Positions 26,216 through 33,958 of a DNA stretch of 64,000 bases are shown here, one piece after another; the stretch's first letter is position 1, and every line of letters begins with the position of its first letter. Source of the DNA: Streptomyces sp. NBC_00569. GTDB lineage: Bacteria > Actinomycetota > Actinomycetes > Streptomycetales > Streptomycetaceae. The notes under the pieces are model-generated. The model was not told where the DNA came from and made no database searches. It saw nothing but the letters and a program-made list of their open reading frames with translations. A program made the translations under genes and the position numbers. The stretch is from NCBI RefSeq assembly GCF_036345255.1, contig NZ_CP107783.1, positions 7,557,001 to 7,621,000 of the forward strand. The letters run 5' to 3'.

Positions 26216-26453
26216 CAACCAGCGTGGCAACGACGGCGGTTGCTATTACAACTGGTGTGGCAACGGCTACGGCAACGGTTGGAGGAACGGCAACGGTTGG
26301 AGGAACGGCAACGATTGGAGGAACGGCAACGGCAACGGCAATGACCAAGGAAATGGCCAAAGCAACGGTGTCTGTGGCGGCAGCTACAAGATCGAGGAGA
26401 GGAAGAACCTGAACACTGGGGTGAGCGAGAAAGTCACCGTTTGCCTCACGTAG
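26216..26453 (+). CDS. Asn/Gly-rich reading-frame fragment with Cys-containing ends
   Basis: The plus frame reads NQRGNDGGCYYNWCGNGYGNG, three GWRNGN-type hexapeptide repeats, NGNDQGNGQSNGVCGGSYK and a stop after KVTVCLT at 26453. Its codon-level periodicity and Cys pairs look like the C-terminus of a small secreted or peptide-like protein. The only in-frame ATGs (from 26145) lie inside the antisense TPR remnant, so its own start is missing. I do not recognise a family. Confidence 0.3.
26271..26324. repeat. Three 18-bp tandem repeats
   Basis: GGCAACGGTTGGAGGAAC three times, the third with one change (GATT for GGTT), followed by GGCAAC hexamers. It encodes the GNGWRN repeat on the plus strand. 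Confidence 0.9.
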
Positions 26454-26513
26454 AGCTCTTCCCTTGATCGGCCAGTGCCACCTCGCCATATCTCCAGGGT
26501 GCGACGGCTTTGC

Positions 26514-26789
26514 TCAGTCGAGCACCCCGAGCGCGGTGTCGGGCCGGCAGACGGTGCAGGGCCGGACGTTGAGCGCATCGTAATGGCTAGCAGTATCTCC
26601 GCCCGGTCGAGGAAGCTGCCATTCCCGGCCCACTTCGCGCAGCCGCCACGGTGGATGATCTGCTGATCCAGACCCGGCTCAACCTTGAACCGCCGTTCTG
26701 CCGCCGCACGCTCCCGGCGCTCCTGCTCCTCGGCTTCCCGCCGCCGCGCTATGTCGAGCGCCCGGTCGATGCGTTCGAGGCTCAGAGCC
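26514..26789 (-). pseudogene. Frameshifted remnant of an element-associated small protein
   Basis: The frame reads LERIDRALDIARRREAEEQ, a charged helix, then IIHRGGCAKWAGNGSFLDRAE. A one-base slip near 26580 is needed to continue into DALNVRPCTVCRPDTALGVLD and the stop at 26514. Charged helix, HxGxC, then CxxC-type RPCTVCRPDT is the layout of small DUF6233-like proteins of Streptomyces mobile elements (from memory). The 5' end abuts the transposase remnant. Confidence 0.5.
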
Positions 26790-26793
26790 CATC

Positions 26794-26930
26794 TCAATTG
26801 GTGAGTCTGCGGTAGCAGATGCGGTGCAGGCGATGTTGGTGAAGGCCAGGAAATGGATGGCTACCGCTCGTAGCGACGCTGGAGATGTCGGCAGTCGGCA
26901 GGCCAGGCCATGGTGCGTTCGATGGCCCCC
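26794..26930 (-). mobile_element. IS5-type transposase C-terminal remnant
   Basis: Three short pieces in shifting frames, AIERTMAWPADCRHLQRRYER, IHFLAFTNIACT and ICYRRLTN-stop, add up to the C-terminal end of an IS5-family DDE transposase, including the conserved ERTMAW and the RRYER motif. One in-frame stop and one slip show it is dead. No terminal inverted repeats were found. Confidence 0.65.
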
Positions 26931-26964
26931 TATTTGGCTCCCCAACGATCAGGGGTAAGTCGTG

Positions 26965-27001
26965 GCGCCTCGCTGACCTGCATCGCAGGTCAGCGAGGCG
27001 C
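26965..27001. terminator. Perfect 17-bp hairpin at right island end
   Basis: GCGCCTCGCTGACCTGC, loop ATC, then its exact complement. The left arm's CTCGCTGACCTGCAT also occurs inside the left flanking repeat (18250-18264), tying it to the island boundaries. Confidence 0.8.
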
Positions 27002-27010
27002 TCTTGGGCC

Positions 27011-27160
27011 TTTACGGTGCGTTTAAGGGAGGGCTAATCGGGGGCTCAGGGTGGGCGCTCGGAGAGAGCTCGTCGACCTGCGGGTCATGGGTGAATCGGT
27101 CCATGACAGTCCACTGGCATCCAGGGGTGTCGCGGTGGTCGGCTCCCCGTTCGGCTCCCC
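27011..27160. repeat. Right copy of island-flanking direct repeat
   Basis: Partner of 18192-18341: same order of blocks, same strand, one single-base indel near the end. Both finish with GGCTCCCCGTTyGGCTCCCC. A further TTTGGCTCCCC stands at 26934-26944. Integrase arm sites often look like this; no integrase gene remains. Confidence 0.75.
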
Positions 27161-27378
27161 GAAGAGGCTCGCTCCGCTTCACCCTGATGGACGAGGGCGC
27201 CACCCGTACGCGCGCGCGTGACGCCGACACACCGGATGCCGGTTCCCCATTCAGCGATTTTTCGCTACATAAGGCGCCCTTGATGGCGAGTCGGACGTAA
27301 CGGTGCATTGCGGGCGCGAATATGCATGTGTCCGACCCAGGCAGGCGCATCAGGCACCTGCCGTGAAAGGAGCATCGA

Positions 27379-27708
27379 ATGCGGGTTTCCCGTTTTGTCG
27401 CCGCGCTGGGCGTCGCGGGCGCCGTCCTGGTGGGCGGCGCCACAGGCGCCAGCGCCGCCACCGCGACTCCGGTGGTCTCTCATGCCGCGTACGACCGTGG
27501 TCACGACCACGGTGACGACCACAGGCGCGGCGACCACGACGGCCACCGGGGTCACCACCACGACGGTCGCTGGGGTCACGACCGCTACGACCACCGCTGG
27601 GGTCACCACCGTGACGGTCGCTGGGGTCACCACCGCGACGGCCGTGACGGTCGCTGGGGTCACCACCGTGACGGTCGCTGGGGTCACGACCGCTACGACC
27701 ACCGCTGA
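27379..27708 (+). CDS. Secreted His/Asp/Arg-rich repeat protein
   Basis: A 109-aa exported protein. AAAGGAG lies 7 bp before the ATG. A Sec signal peptide (VSRFVAALGVAGAVLVGGATGASA) is followed by about 75 residues made of HHRDGRWG and HDRYDHRWG repeats, with more than 20 His. No Cys. The composition suggests binding of divalent metal (Ni, Zn, Cu) or of anionic surfaces outside the cell, but no family is recognised. It stands alone, with its own terminator, just right of the island boundary. Many repeats are identical in DNA (TGGGGTCACCACCGTGACGG). Confidence 0.8.
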   Translation: MRVSRFVAALGVAGAVLVGGATGASAATATPVVSHAAYDRGHDHGDDHRRGDHDGHRGHHHDGRWGHDRYDHRWGHHRDGRWGHHRDGRDGRWGHHRDGRWGHDRYDHR

Positions 27709-27718
27709 CCGTCCTTAG

Positions 27719-27752
27719 GGGGTGCCCTTCCGCTGTCGGGGGAGGGCACCCC
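27719..27752 (+). terminator. Terminator of the His-rich gene
   Basis: GGGGTGCCCT and AGGGCACCCC form a 10-bp stem with a 14-base loop, 10 bp past the stop. Confidence 0.85.
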
Positions 27753-27974
27753 TTCCGCGTCCTCCACATGCCTTCCGCCGCACAGACACCAGCGGCCGGC
27801 CGAGATCTACGATCACCCCGTTTCCGGCCGCAGGGTTCTGGGCCCGCGCATTGACCAGGCGAATCGGTCACAGGCCTTCGGTGTGGACGGTGCCTGTCGG
27901 GGCCACTGGTCTCCGTGAGTTCCTGTCGATCGGGGAGGCGCTCAGGCTGTGATCAGGTCCCGTACTGTGCGGCC

Positions 27975-28454
27975 ATGACTCACACAGTTCGCCGCGCAGT
28001 GGCAGCCGACGTGCCCGCCGTGAAGACGGTGACCGACGCCGCGTACCGCCACTACATCGACCGCATCGGAGTGGTGCCCGCGCCCATGGAGGCCGACCAT
28101 GGCGCCGAGGTCGCCGCGGGCAGGGTGTACGTCGTGGACGGGGAGCAGGGAGGAGCGCCCGCCGTCGTCGGGCTCGTGGTCGTCGAGCCCCGCGAGGACC
28201 ATCTGTTCCTCGACAGCATCGCCGTCCACCCCGACGCCCATGGACAGGGCGTGGGGCGACGGCTGCTGGCATTCGTCGACGAGCACGCACGCGTGCTCGG
28301 CCTCCCCGAGGTGCGGCTCTACACGAACGCGATGATGTGGGAGAACCAGGAGATCTATCCGCGGTACGGCTACGAGGTGACGGAGCGGCGCGTCGACGGG
28401 CCTTACGACCGCATCCACTACCGCAAGAGGCTCTCCACCGACCGGACTGCGTGA
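27975..28454 (+). CDS. GNAT-family N-acetyltransferase
   Basis: A 159-aa acetyl-CoA-dependent acyltransferase. The acetyl-CoA-binding loop is LDSIAVHPDAHGQGVGRRLLAFVDEHA (V-x-x-x-x-QGxGxR/G), followed by EVRLYTNAMMWENQEIYPRYGYEVTERR, the usual GNAT C-terminal strand and N-x-x-x-x-x-Y-x-x-x-G-F/Y motif. The ATG at 27975 starts the conserved THTVRRAVAADVPAV. Substrate unknown. The small gene downstream is on the other strand. Confidence 0.93.
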   Translation: MTHTVRRAVAADVPAVKTVTDAAYRHYIDRIGVVPAPMEADHGAEVAAGRVYVVDGEQGGAPAVVGLVVVEPREDHLFLDSIAVHPDAHGQGVGRRLLAFVDEHARVLGLPEVRLYTNAMMWENQEIYPRYGYEVTERRVDGPYDRIHYRKRLSTDRTA

Positions 28455-28473
28455 CGCGTGCGCCCCGGCCCGC

Positions 28474-28614
28474 TCACTCGTCGGGCCACCACGTGCGCCG
28501 GATGTCCTTGCGCACTTCCGGACGGTCGTGGCGGCGCTCGGCGGCGTCTTCCTGCTGCTGCCGACGGGTGGTGCTGGTCTTCGCCACGGGCTTGTTGATG
28601 GTCACACGGCGCAT
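28474..28614 (-). CDS. Small basic protein, 46 aa, unrecognised
   Basis: Begins MRRVTINKPVAKTSTTRRQQ and ends DIRRTWWPDE. An AGGAGG 7 bp upstream of the ATG and codon use like the neighbours (G/C third positions) argue it is real. About one third of residues are Arg or Lys, ending in a Trp-Trp-Pro-Asp-Glu tail. No domain is recognised; a nucleic-acid or ribosome-associated role is possible. It converges with the acetyltransferase gene. Confidence 0.65.
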   Translation of the reverse strand: MRRVTINKPVAKTSTTRRQQQEDAAERRHDRPEVRKDIRRTWWPDE

Positions 28615-28724
28615 GACTGCCTCCTGTGCCTACCCCGGTTCCACTGCGGTACCGCTGTAGACGTGTTCCCCGGAGGGTGACGCATCGAAGCGTAATTGTC
28701 AGTGGCAGGTGTCACGATCTGGGC

Positions 28725-29360
28725 ATGAGGGTGAGCGAGGACACCACGAATCGGGACATGGCGCCCCTGGAACGGGTCGACTGGGACGCCGAGGCCGCGG
28801 CCTTCGACGACGAACCCGACCGCGGTCTGCGTGATCCCGCCGTGCGCGGGGCCTGGGCCGCGCGCCTGCGGGACTGGCTGCCGGACCACCCCTGCGACCT
28901 GCTCGACCTGGGCTGCGGCACGGGCAACATGTCGCTGCTCGCCACCGACCAGGGACACAGCGTGACCGCGGTCGACCTGTCGCCCGCCATGGTCGGCCTC
29001 GCGCGCGCCAAGCTCGCCGGCCGCGCCGCCCGGGTGCTCGTCGGGGACGCCGCGGCGCCGCCCGTCGCGGGCGAGACCTTCGACGCCGTCCTTGTGCGGC
29101 ACGTCGCGTGGACACTGCCCGACCTCGACGGCGCCCTCGCACACTGGCTCTCGCTGCTGCGGCCCGGCGGCCGGCTGATCCTGGTGGAGGGCGTGTGGGG
29201 AACGCTCAGCCCCGTAGGCATCCCGGCCGCCCGGCTCGCCGGCGCCCTCGCCCCGCTCGCCGCCCACGTCCGGGACGAACCGCTCTCCGGCGACGCGCTG
29301 TTGTGGGGAAGACAGGTCGAGGACGACCGGTACGCGGTGGTCGCGGCCGTACGGTCCTAG
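28725..29360 (+). CDS. Class I SAM-dependent methyltransferase
   Basis: A 211-aa Rossmann-fold methyltransferase. Motif I LLDLGCGTGNMSLLA, motif II SVTAVDLSPAMVGLARAKL, motif III VGDAAAPPVAGETFDAVLVRHVAWTLPD, and a post-motif LLRPGGRLILVEGVW. The ATG at 28725 matches the family's start. Acceptor unknown, small molecule likely. It ends tail-to-tail with the FomD-like gene, overlapping by 4 bp. Confidence 0.93.
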   Translation: MRVSEDTTNRDMAPLERVDWDAEAAAFDDEPDRGLRDPAVRGAWAARLRDWLPDHPCDLLDLGCGTGNMSLLATDQGHSVTAVDLSPAMVGLARAKLAGRAARVLVGDAAAPPVAGETFDAVLVRHVAWTLPDLDGALAHWLSLLRPGGRLILVEGVWGTLSPVGIPAARLAGALAPLAAHVRDEPLSGDALLWGRQVEDDRYAVVAAVRS

Positions 29361-29857
29361 CCGAGCAGCCGGCCGAACCCCTCGGTGCGCGCGAGGAGTT
29401 CGAGGTCGTCGAGGGCGCGGAGCGCGGCCGCCGCCGCGTGCGGGTCGCTCTCCGCGAGCCCGCTCTCCGCGAACTCGTCCTCGTCCAGCCGCAGTACGTC
29501 ACTGCCGTCGGCCGAGACCCACAGGTCGAGGTCGAGGTCCTCCACGACGAGTTCGCCGCCCTCGCGGACCGCCGGCCGGGTCACGTCGCAGTACCAGCCC
29601 TTGAGCGTGCCGCCGCCGGTGCGCACCTCCTTGACCGCGTACCACCGGTCCCGCCAGTAGTGCTCGGTGAAGACGTCGCCCGGCCCGAAGCGCACGAACC
29701 CGAAGTCCCTGACCCCGGGGGAGGCCCAGGCGGCGGTGACGGTCACGCGCGTGCCATCGTCACGGACGACGTCCGCGGGGTAACGGATCTTCGTGCGGCC
29801 CGCCTTGAGCAGGACCACCTCAAGAGACTCGGTCGTCTCAGGTGAGGGTGCGGACAT
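29357..29857 (-). CDS. DUF402 / FomD-like hydrolase
   Basis: A 166-aa cytoplasmic protein. The DUF402 core is visible as GWYCDVTRPAVREGGELVVEDLDLDLWVSADG and VLRLDEDEF, with the conserved acidic cluster that binds two divalent metals in FomD. FomD hydrolyses cytidylyl phosphonate intermediates; many DUF402 proteins are broader nucleotide phosphatases. GGAGG precedes the ATG at 29857. It lies downstream of, and overlaps by 20 bp, the tandem acetyltransferase gene. Confidence 0.85.
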   Translation of the reverse strand: MSAPSPETTESLEVVLLKAGRTKIRYPADVVRDDGTRVTVTAAWASPGVRDFGFVRFGPGDVFTEHYWRDRWYAVKEVRTGGGTLKGWYCDVTRPAVREGGELVVEDLDLDLWVSADGSDVLRLDEDEFAESGLAESDPHAAAAALRALDDLELLARTEGFGRLLG

Positions 29858-30758
29858 GGCGTACCTCCGTTGCACAGATCTCGTAGCCGAACCATTTGTT
29901 GATCGCGAGCATCGGGCCGTTCTCCGCGTCGTTGCCCGTGAACGCCTCCGTGACGCCCGCCTCGCGGGCGCGGTGCAGGGAGTCGTTCTTGGCCAGCTTG
30001 GCCAGGCCCCGGCCGCGGAACTCCCGCGCGGTGCCGGTCATGCCCGACGTGTAGCGGGTCTCGCCATCGGTGCGGGCCAGGCTGAACGCCACGGGCCGGC
30101 CGTCGGCCACGGCCACCGAGGTCAGTTCGTGGTCGGTCAGCGGATGGTGCCAGGTCTCGTCGAGCCAGTGCTCGTAGTCCGTGAACTCCGTGGCCACGTC
30201 GCTCGGTTCGTCGCTCACCGTCTCCGCGTCCAGGTCGAACAGCGGACGCGGGTCGTCCGCGAAGTCCGCGCCGGTCCGCAGCGTCACTCCGGCCGGCGGC
30301 GCGGCGAGCGGCGGCAGCGTGCCGTGCGCCAGATCGAGGCGCAGGAAGCGGGCCGGCCGGCTCGCCCGGTAGCCGTGGCGCGCGGCGAACGCCCGGTCCC
30401 GCGGGGTGTCGAGCACCCACGAGTAGACGGCGACAGCGCCCTCCCCGGCGAGATACTCCTCCGCCGCCCGCACGATGAGCGAACCGGCTCCGAGCCCCGT
30501 GCGCCCGGGGTCGACATAGACGTTCACATAGCCCTGTCCCGGATCCGGGCTGTCGTACGCGATCCCCACCTGCGCGGTGCCGACGACCTCGCCGTCGGCC
30601 TCGGCGACCAGCGGCCGGTACCGGGCGTCCGGATGGGCGTGCGCCAGATCGAAGGCGACCGACTCGGCGGTGGCGAGCATGGCGGGCACTGCGGCGCGGC
30701 GAATCCGGGCGAACGCGGCCGCGTCCTCGGGCCGCAGGGCCCGGACGATCACAGTCAT
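29838..30758 (-). CDS. Tandem-GNAT acetyltransferase
   Basis: A 306-aa protein with two GNAT folds. The first holds GQGYVNVYVDPGRTGLGAGSLIVRAAEE; the second TSGMTGTAREFRGRGLAKLAKNDSLHRARE and NDAENGPMLAINKWFGYE. Two-domain GNATs of this layout include mycothiol-synthase-like enzymes and antibiotic-modifying proteins. The ATG at 30758 begins the conserved MTVIVRALRPEDAAAF. It starts divergently from the GntR gene 70 bp away. Confidence 0.9.
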   Translation of the reverse strand: MTVIVRALRPEDAAAFARIRRAAVPAMLATAESVAFDLAHAHPDARYRPLVAEADGEVVGTAQVGIAYDSPDPGQGYVNVYVDPGRTGLGAGSLIVRAAEEYLAGEGAVAVYSWVLDTPRDRAFAARHGYRASRPARFLRLDLAHGTLPPLAAPPAGVTLRTGADFADDPRPLFDLDAETVSDEPSDVATEFTDYEHWLDETWHHPLTDHELTSVAVADGRPVAFSLARTDGETRYTSGMTGTAREFRGRGLAKLAKNDSLHRAREAGVTEAFTGNDAENGPMLAINKWFGYEICATEVRHVRTLT

Positions 30759-30828
30759 ACGGCCGCACGCTACGCGCGGGGCGCGCCGGGGTGCCTCCCA
30801 TTTTTCCCGGGTGCGGGACAATCGGCCC

Positions 30829-31209
30829 GTGACCTTGAAGATCGACATCGATGCTGGCGCGGCGACGGCGCCCTACGAACAGGTACGGGCCCAGATCGCC
30901 GGACAGGCCCTCTCCGGGACCCTGCCCGTCGGCTACAAACTGCCGACGGTGCGCGGGCTCGCCGAGACGCTCGGCCTGGCCGCCAACACGGTGGCCAAGG
31001 CGTATCGGGCGCTCGAGTCGGACGGCGTCATCGAGACGCGCGGCCGCAACGGCACCTTCGTCGCCGCCGCGGGTGACGCCTCGGCCCGGGAGGCCTCGGC
31101 GGCGGCCGCCGCGTTCGCGGAACGGGCCCACCGCCTCGGTCTCTCCGAGTCGCAGGCACTCGCCGCGGTACGGGACGCGCTGCGGGCGTTGTACGGGGAC
31201 AAGGGGTGA
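30829..31209 (+). CDS. GntR-family regulator, YtrA subtype
   Basis: A short 126-aa GntR repressor: winged helix (APYEQVRAQIAGQALSGTLPVGYKLPTVRGLAETLGLAANTVAKAYRALESDGVIETRGRNG) with only a small helical tail, as in the YtrA subfamily. The GTG at 30829 starts the characteristic VTLKIDIDAG. YtrA-type regulators usually control an adjacent transporter; here the nearest gene is the divergent acetyltransferase. The effector is unknown. Confidence 0.92.
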   Translation: MTLKIDIDAGAATAPYEQVRAQIAGQALSGTLPVGYKLPTVRGLAETLGLAANTVAKAYRALESDGVIETRGRNGTFVAAAGDASAREASAAAAAFAERAHRLGLSESQALAAVRDALRALYGDKG

Positions 31210-31245
31210 CCGCACGGCAGTTCCGGGCACCCAGGTCCTGAGCCC

Positions 31246-32340
31246 CTACAGGTACAGCCCCGCGTCCGCCGAATCGCGCTGGTCCGGGACCGACGCCGGG
31301 CTGGTGCCGCGGCGCAGCGCGTACAGCTCGGCGAGCGTCGCGCCGTCGCGGCCCACGCCCTCCTCGCTGCCGAGCCAGTCCACCGACTCGCGGTGGGTGA
31401 GGGGGCCCACCTCGATACGGGCCAGGCAGCGGCCGGGGCGCACGACCGCCGGGTGGAGACGCTCCAGGTCCTCGTTCGTCGTGACGCCGACCAGCACGTT
31501 CCGCCCCTGCCCGAGCAGGCCGTCCGTCAGGTTGAGCAGGCGTGAGAGCGCCTGCCCCGCCGTGTGCTTGGCCTCGCCGCGGATGAGCTCGTCGCAGTCC
31601 TCCAGGAGGAGGAGGCGCCAGCGGCCCTTCGCCGTGCCGTCGTCCTCGCCGATCGCGATGTCCATGAGATAGCCGACGTCGGAGAACAGCCGCTCCGGGT
31701 CCAGTACGCAGTCCACCTGGCACCAGTCCCGCCACGACCGGGCCAGCGTGCGCAGCGCGGACGTCTTGCCCGTGCCGGGCGGCCCGTGCAGCAGGAGCAG
31801 CCGGCCCGCGATGTCCTCCGGGGTCGTCTTCATCAGCTGGTCCATGGCCCCGGCCACCGGCGCCGTGTAGTTGTCCCGCACCTCGTCCCACGTACCGGCC
31901 GAGATCTGCCGCGTGGTGCGGTGCGGCCCGCGCCGGGGCGAGACGTACCAGAACCCCATCGTCACGTTCTCCGGCTGGGGTTCGGGTTCGTCGGCGGCGC
32001 CGTCCGTGGCCTGCCCGAGCACCTTCTCGGCGAGCTCCGCGGTGGTCGCCGTCACGGTGACGTCGGCGCCCCTGTTCCAGCGGGAGACGAGGACGGTCCA
32101 GCCGTCGCCCTCGGCGAGCATCGCGCTGCGGTCGTCGTCGCGCGCGGAGCGCAGGACCACCGCGTCGGGCGGCAGGAGCGTGGCCCCCGACCGCACCCGG
32201 TCGATGTTCGCCGCGTGCGAGTGCGGCTGCTCGCCCGTCGCGAAACGGCCGAGGAACAGCGCGTCGACGACGTCGGCCGGAGAGTCGCTGTCGTCGACGT
32301 TGAGCCGGATCGGCAGCGCGTCGTGTGGGTTCGCAGACAT
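31246..32340 (-). CDS. AAA-family ATPase with DUF5925-like N-terminus
   Basis: A 364-aa AAA+ protein. A unique N-terminal domain of about 160 residues (ALPIRLNVDDSDSPADVVDALFLGRF) resembles Streptomyces DUF5925 proteins. The ATPase part has Walker A GPPGTGKT (186-193), Walker B LLLLEDCDEL, sensor TTNEDLE and an arginine finger in HPAVVRPGRC. It is closest to CbxX/BCS1-type chaperone ATPases. The ATG at 32340 has a weak ribosome site. Partner substrate unknown. Confidence 0.87.
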   Translation of the reverse strand: MSANPHDALPIRLNVDDSDSPADVVDALFLGRFATGEQPHSHAANIDRVRSGATLLPPDAVVLRSARDDDRSAMLAEGDGWTVLVSRWNRGADVTVTATTAELAEKVLGQATDGAADEPEPQPENVTMGFWYVSPRRGPHRTTRQISAGTWDEVRDNYTAPVAGAMDQLMKTTPEDIAGRLLLLHGPPGTGKTSALRTLARSWRDWCQVDCVLDPERLFSDVGYLMDIAIGEDDGTAKGRWRLLLLEDCDELIRGEAKHTAGQALSRLLNLTDGLLGQGRNVLVGVTTNEDLERLHPAVVRPGRCLARIEVGPLTHRESVDWLGSEEGVGRDGATLAELYALRRGTSPASVPDQRDSADAGLYL

Positions 32341-32494
32341 GCCGCCATGATCTGCCACGCACGGCGCTCCCGCACGGGATTTCCGCAGCGCGTCACACGC
32401 TTGCCCGCACGGCGGACCGCCCCCGTTCCCCGTTACCACCCTGTCGCAACGGAGTCTGTCCCTCCGCGAAGGACCGTAGATACTCTTGCCCTTG

Positions 32495-33919
32495 ATGGGA
32501 CGGCATGGGTGGAATTCGGGGGCAGGGTGGTGGCGGCTCACCGCTCTGCTCGGCGTGGGGGTGGCCGCTCTGGCCCTGGTGCTGACGGTGATCAGCACAC
32601 TGCCGGACGACCGGGCCGACGACAGGGGCACCACGAGCGCCGGTGACAAGGTGCACGGCTCCCCGTCCGACCCGCCCGCGGGGCTGGGGCCGGCGGTCGG
32701 ATGGGGCTTCACACACACCCAGTACAGCGCGGACGAGGGCGACGACGGCGCGACGCGGCGGGTCGAGGACATGCTCACCGGCCAGGGAGTTCCGCAGATC
32801 CAGCACATCATGGGCTGGGGCGCCGGGAACCCGGAGCCGGTCAAGGGCCGTTACGACTTCGACGAGATGGACCGCCGGATCGACTTCGTCAGGAAGTCGG
32901 GCGGCACCCCCGTCGTCACCCTGTGCTGCTCCCCGGACTGGATGAAGGGCGGCAAGGCGGGGGCCGGCAACACGGACTGGAGCCGGCAGTCCCTGGAGAC
33001 CGCGCCCGACCGCGCGCACTTCAAGGACTTCGCCGCGCTCGCCGCGACGGTCGCCAGGCGCTACCCGGACGTGCGCCACTTCATCGTCTGGAACGAGTTC
33101 AAGGGCTTCTGGAACAACGGGAAGCAGCGCTGGGACTACGAGGGCTACACGGAGCTGTACAACCTCGTCTACAAGGCCCTCAAGAAGGTCGACAAGGACA
33201 TCATGGTCGGCGGGCCCTACCTGGTGATGGACAGCGTCGACCCGCGCCGGACCGAGAACGCGTCGGCGGACGTGAAGGGGCCCTGGGGCAGCATGGACCA
33301 GCGTGTCCTCGACGCCTTCGACTACTGGAACAAGAACAAGGCGGGCGCCGACTTCGTCGTCGTCGACGGCTCCAGCTACACCGTCGACGACGAGTTGCTG
33401 CCCGACGCGTTCAAGGCCACCGACAAACTCACCGCCGTCGGCAGGTGGGTGGAGCGGCAGACCCATGGCCTGCCCCTGTGGTGGGCCGAGTACTACGTCG
33501 AGCCCGGCGACCGGAACGACGACCGCAAGGGCTGGAGCGAGCCGCACCGCGTCGCCGTCCAGGCGTCCGGCCTCGTCGCGATGGCCAAGGGAGGCGCGTC
33601 CTCCGGCTTCTACTGGAACCCGGAGGAGAAGACGGGCACGACGTGCGCCGGCTGCCTGTGGACGCCCACGCAGTCGGACGGCGGCGGTACGAAACTGCCC
33701 ATGTACGACCTGATCTCCCGCTTCCACAAGGCGTTCCCGCCCGGCACCGAGTACAAGACGGTGCCGGTCGCCGCGGACGACGTGCCGAACGTGCGGGTGC
33801 TCGCCGACGACAGGACGGCCGTAGTGGTGAACACTCTGGACCGGAAGATCAGCGCGAAGGTCGACGGGAAGCGGTTCGAGATGGGTGCCTACGAAGTGAA
33901 GTGGCTCGAGCGGAAATAG
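32495..33919 (+). CDS. Membrane-anchored GH39-like glycoside hydrolase
   Basis: A 474-aa type II membrane protein: one N-terminal span (WRLTALLGVGVAALALVLTVIS), a Ser/Pro linker and a TIM-barrel domain outside the cell. Catalytic acid/base Glu201 (IVWNEFKG) and nucleophile Glu332 (WWAEYY) match the xylosidase-like GH39 clan. An in-frame TTG at 32486 is an alternative start; a TAGATACT -10-like box 15 bp upstream suggests a leaderless transcript. It heads the exopolysaccharide locus on the opposite strand and may trim or process that polymer. Confidence 0.85.
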   Translation: MGRHGWNSGAGWWRLTALLGVGVAALALVLTVISTLPDDRADDRGTTSAGDKVHGSPSDPPAGLGPAVGWGFTHTQYSADEGDDGATRRVEDMLTGQGVPQIQHIMGWGAGNPEPVKGRYDFDEMDRRIDFVRKSGGTPVVTLCCSPDWMKGGKAGAGNTDWSRQSLETAPDRAHFKDFAALAATVARRYPDVRHFIVWNEFKGFWNNGKQRWDYEGYTELYNLVYKALKKVDKDIMVGGPYLVMDSVDPRRTENASADVKGPWGSMDQRVLDAFDYWNKNKAGADFVVVDGSSYTVDDELLPDAFKATDKLTAVGRWVERQTHGLPLWWAEYYVEPGDRNDDRKGWSEPHRVAVQASGLVAMAKGGASSGFYWNPEEKTGTTCAGCLWTPTQSDGGGTKLPMYDLISRFHKAFPPGTEYKTVPVAADDVPNVRVLADDRTAVVVNTLDRKISAKVDGKRFEMGAYEVKWLERK

Positions 33920-33958
33920 TCCACCCGAGCCACCGACTGCTCTTGAGGCCCGCAGGGC

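Noticed and set aside
26217..26489. Val/Ala/Pro-rich N-terminus of the TPR protein
   Set aside because: It is the antisense translation of the N/G-rich repeats and does not resemble a helix-turn-helix domain.
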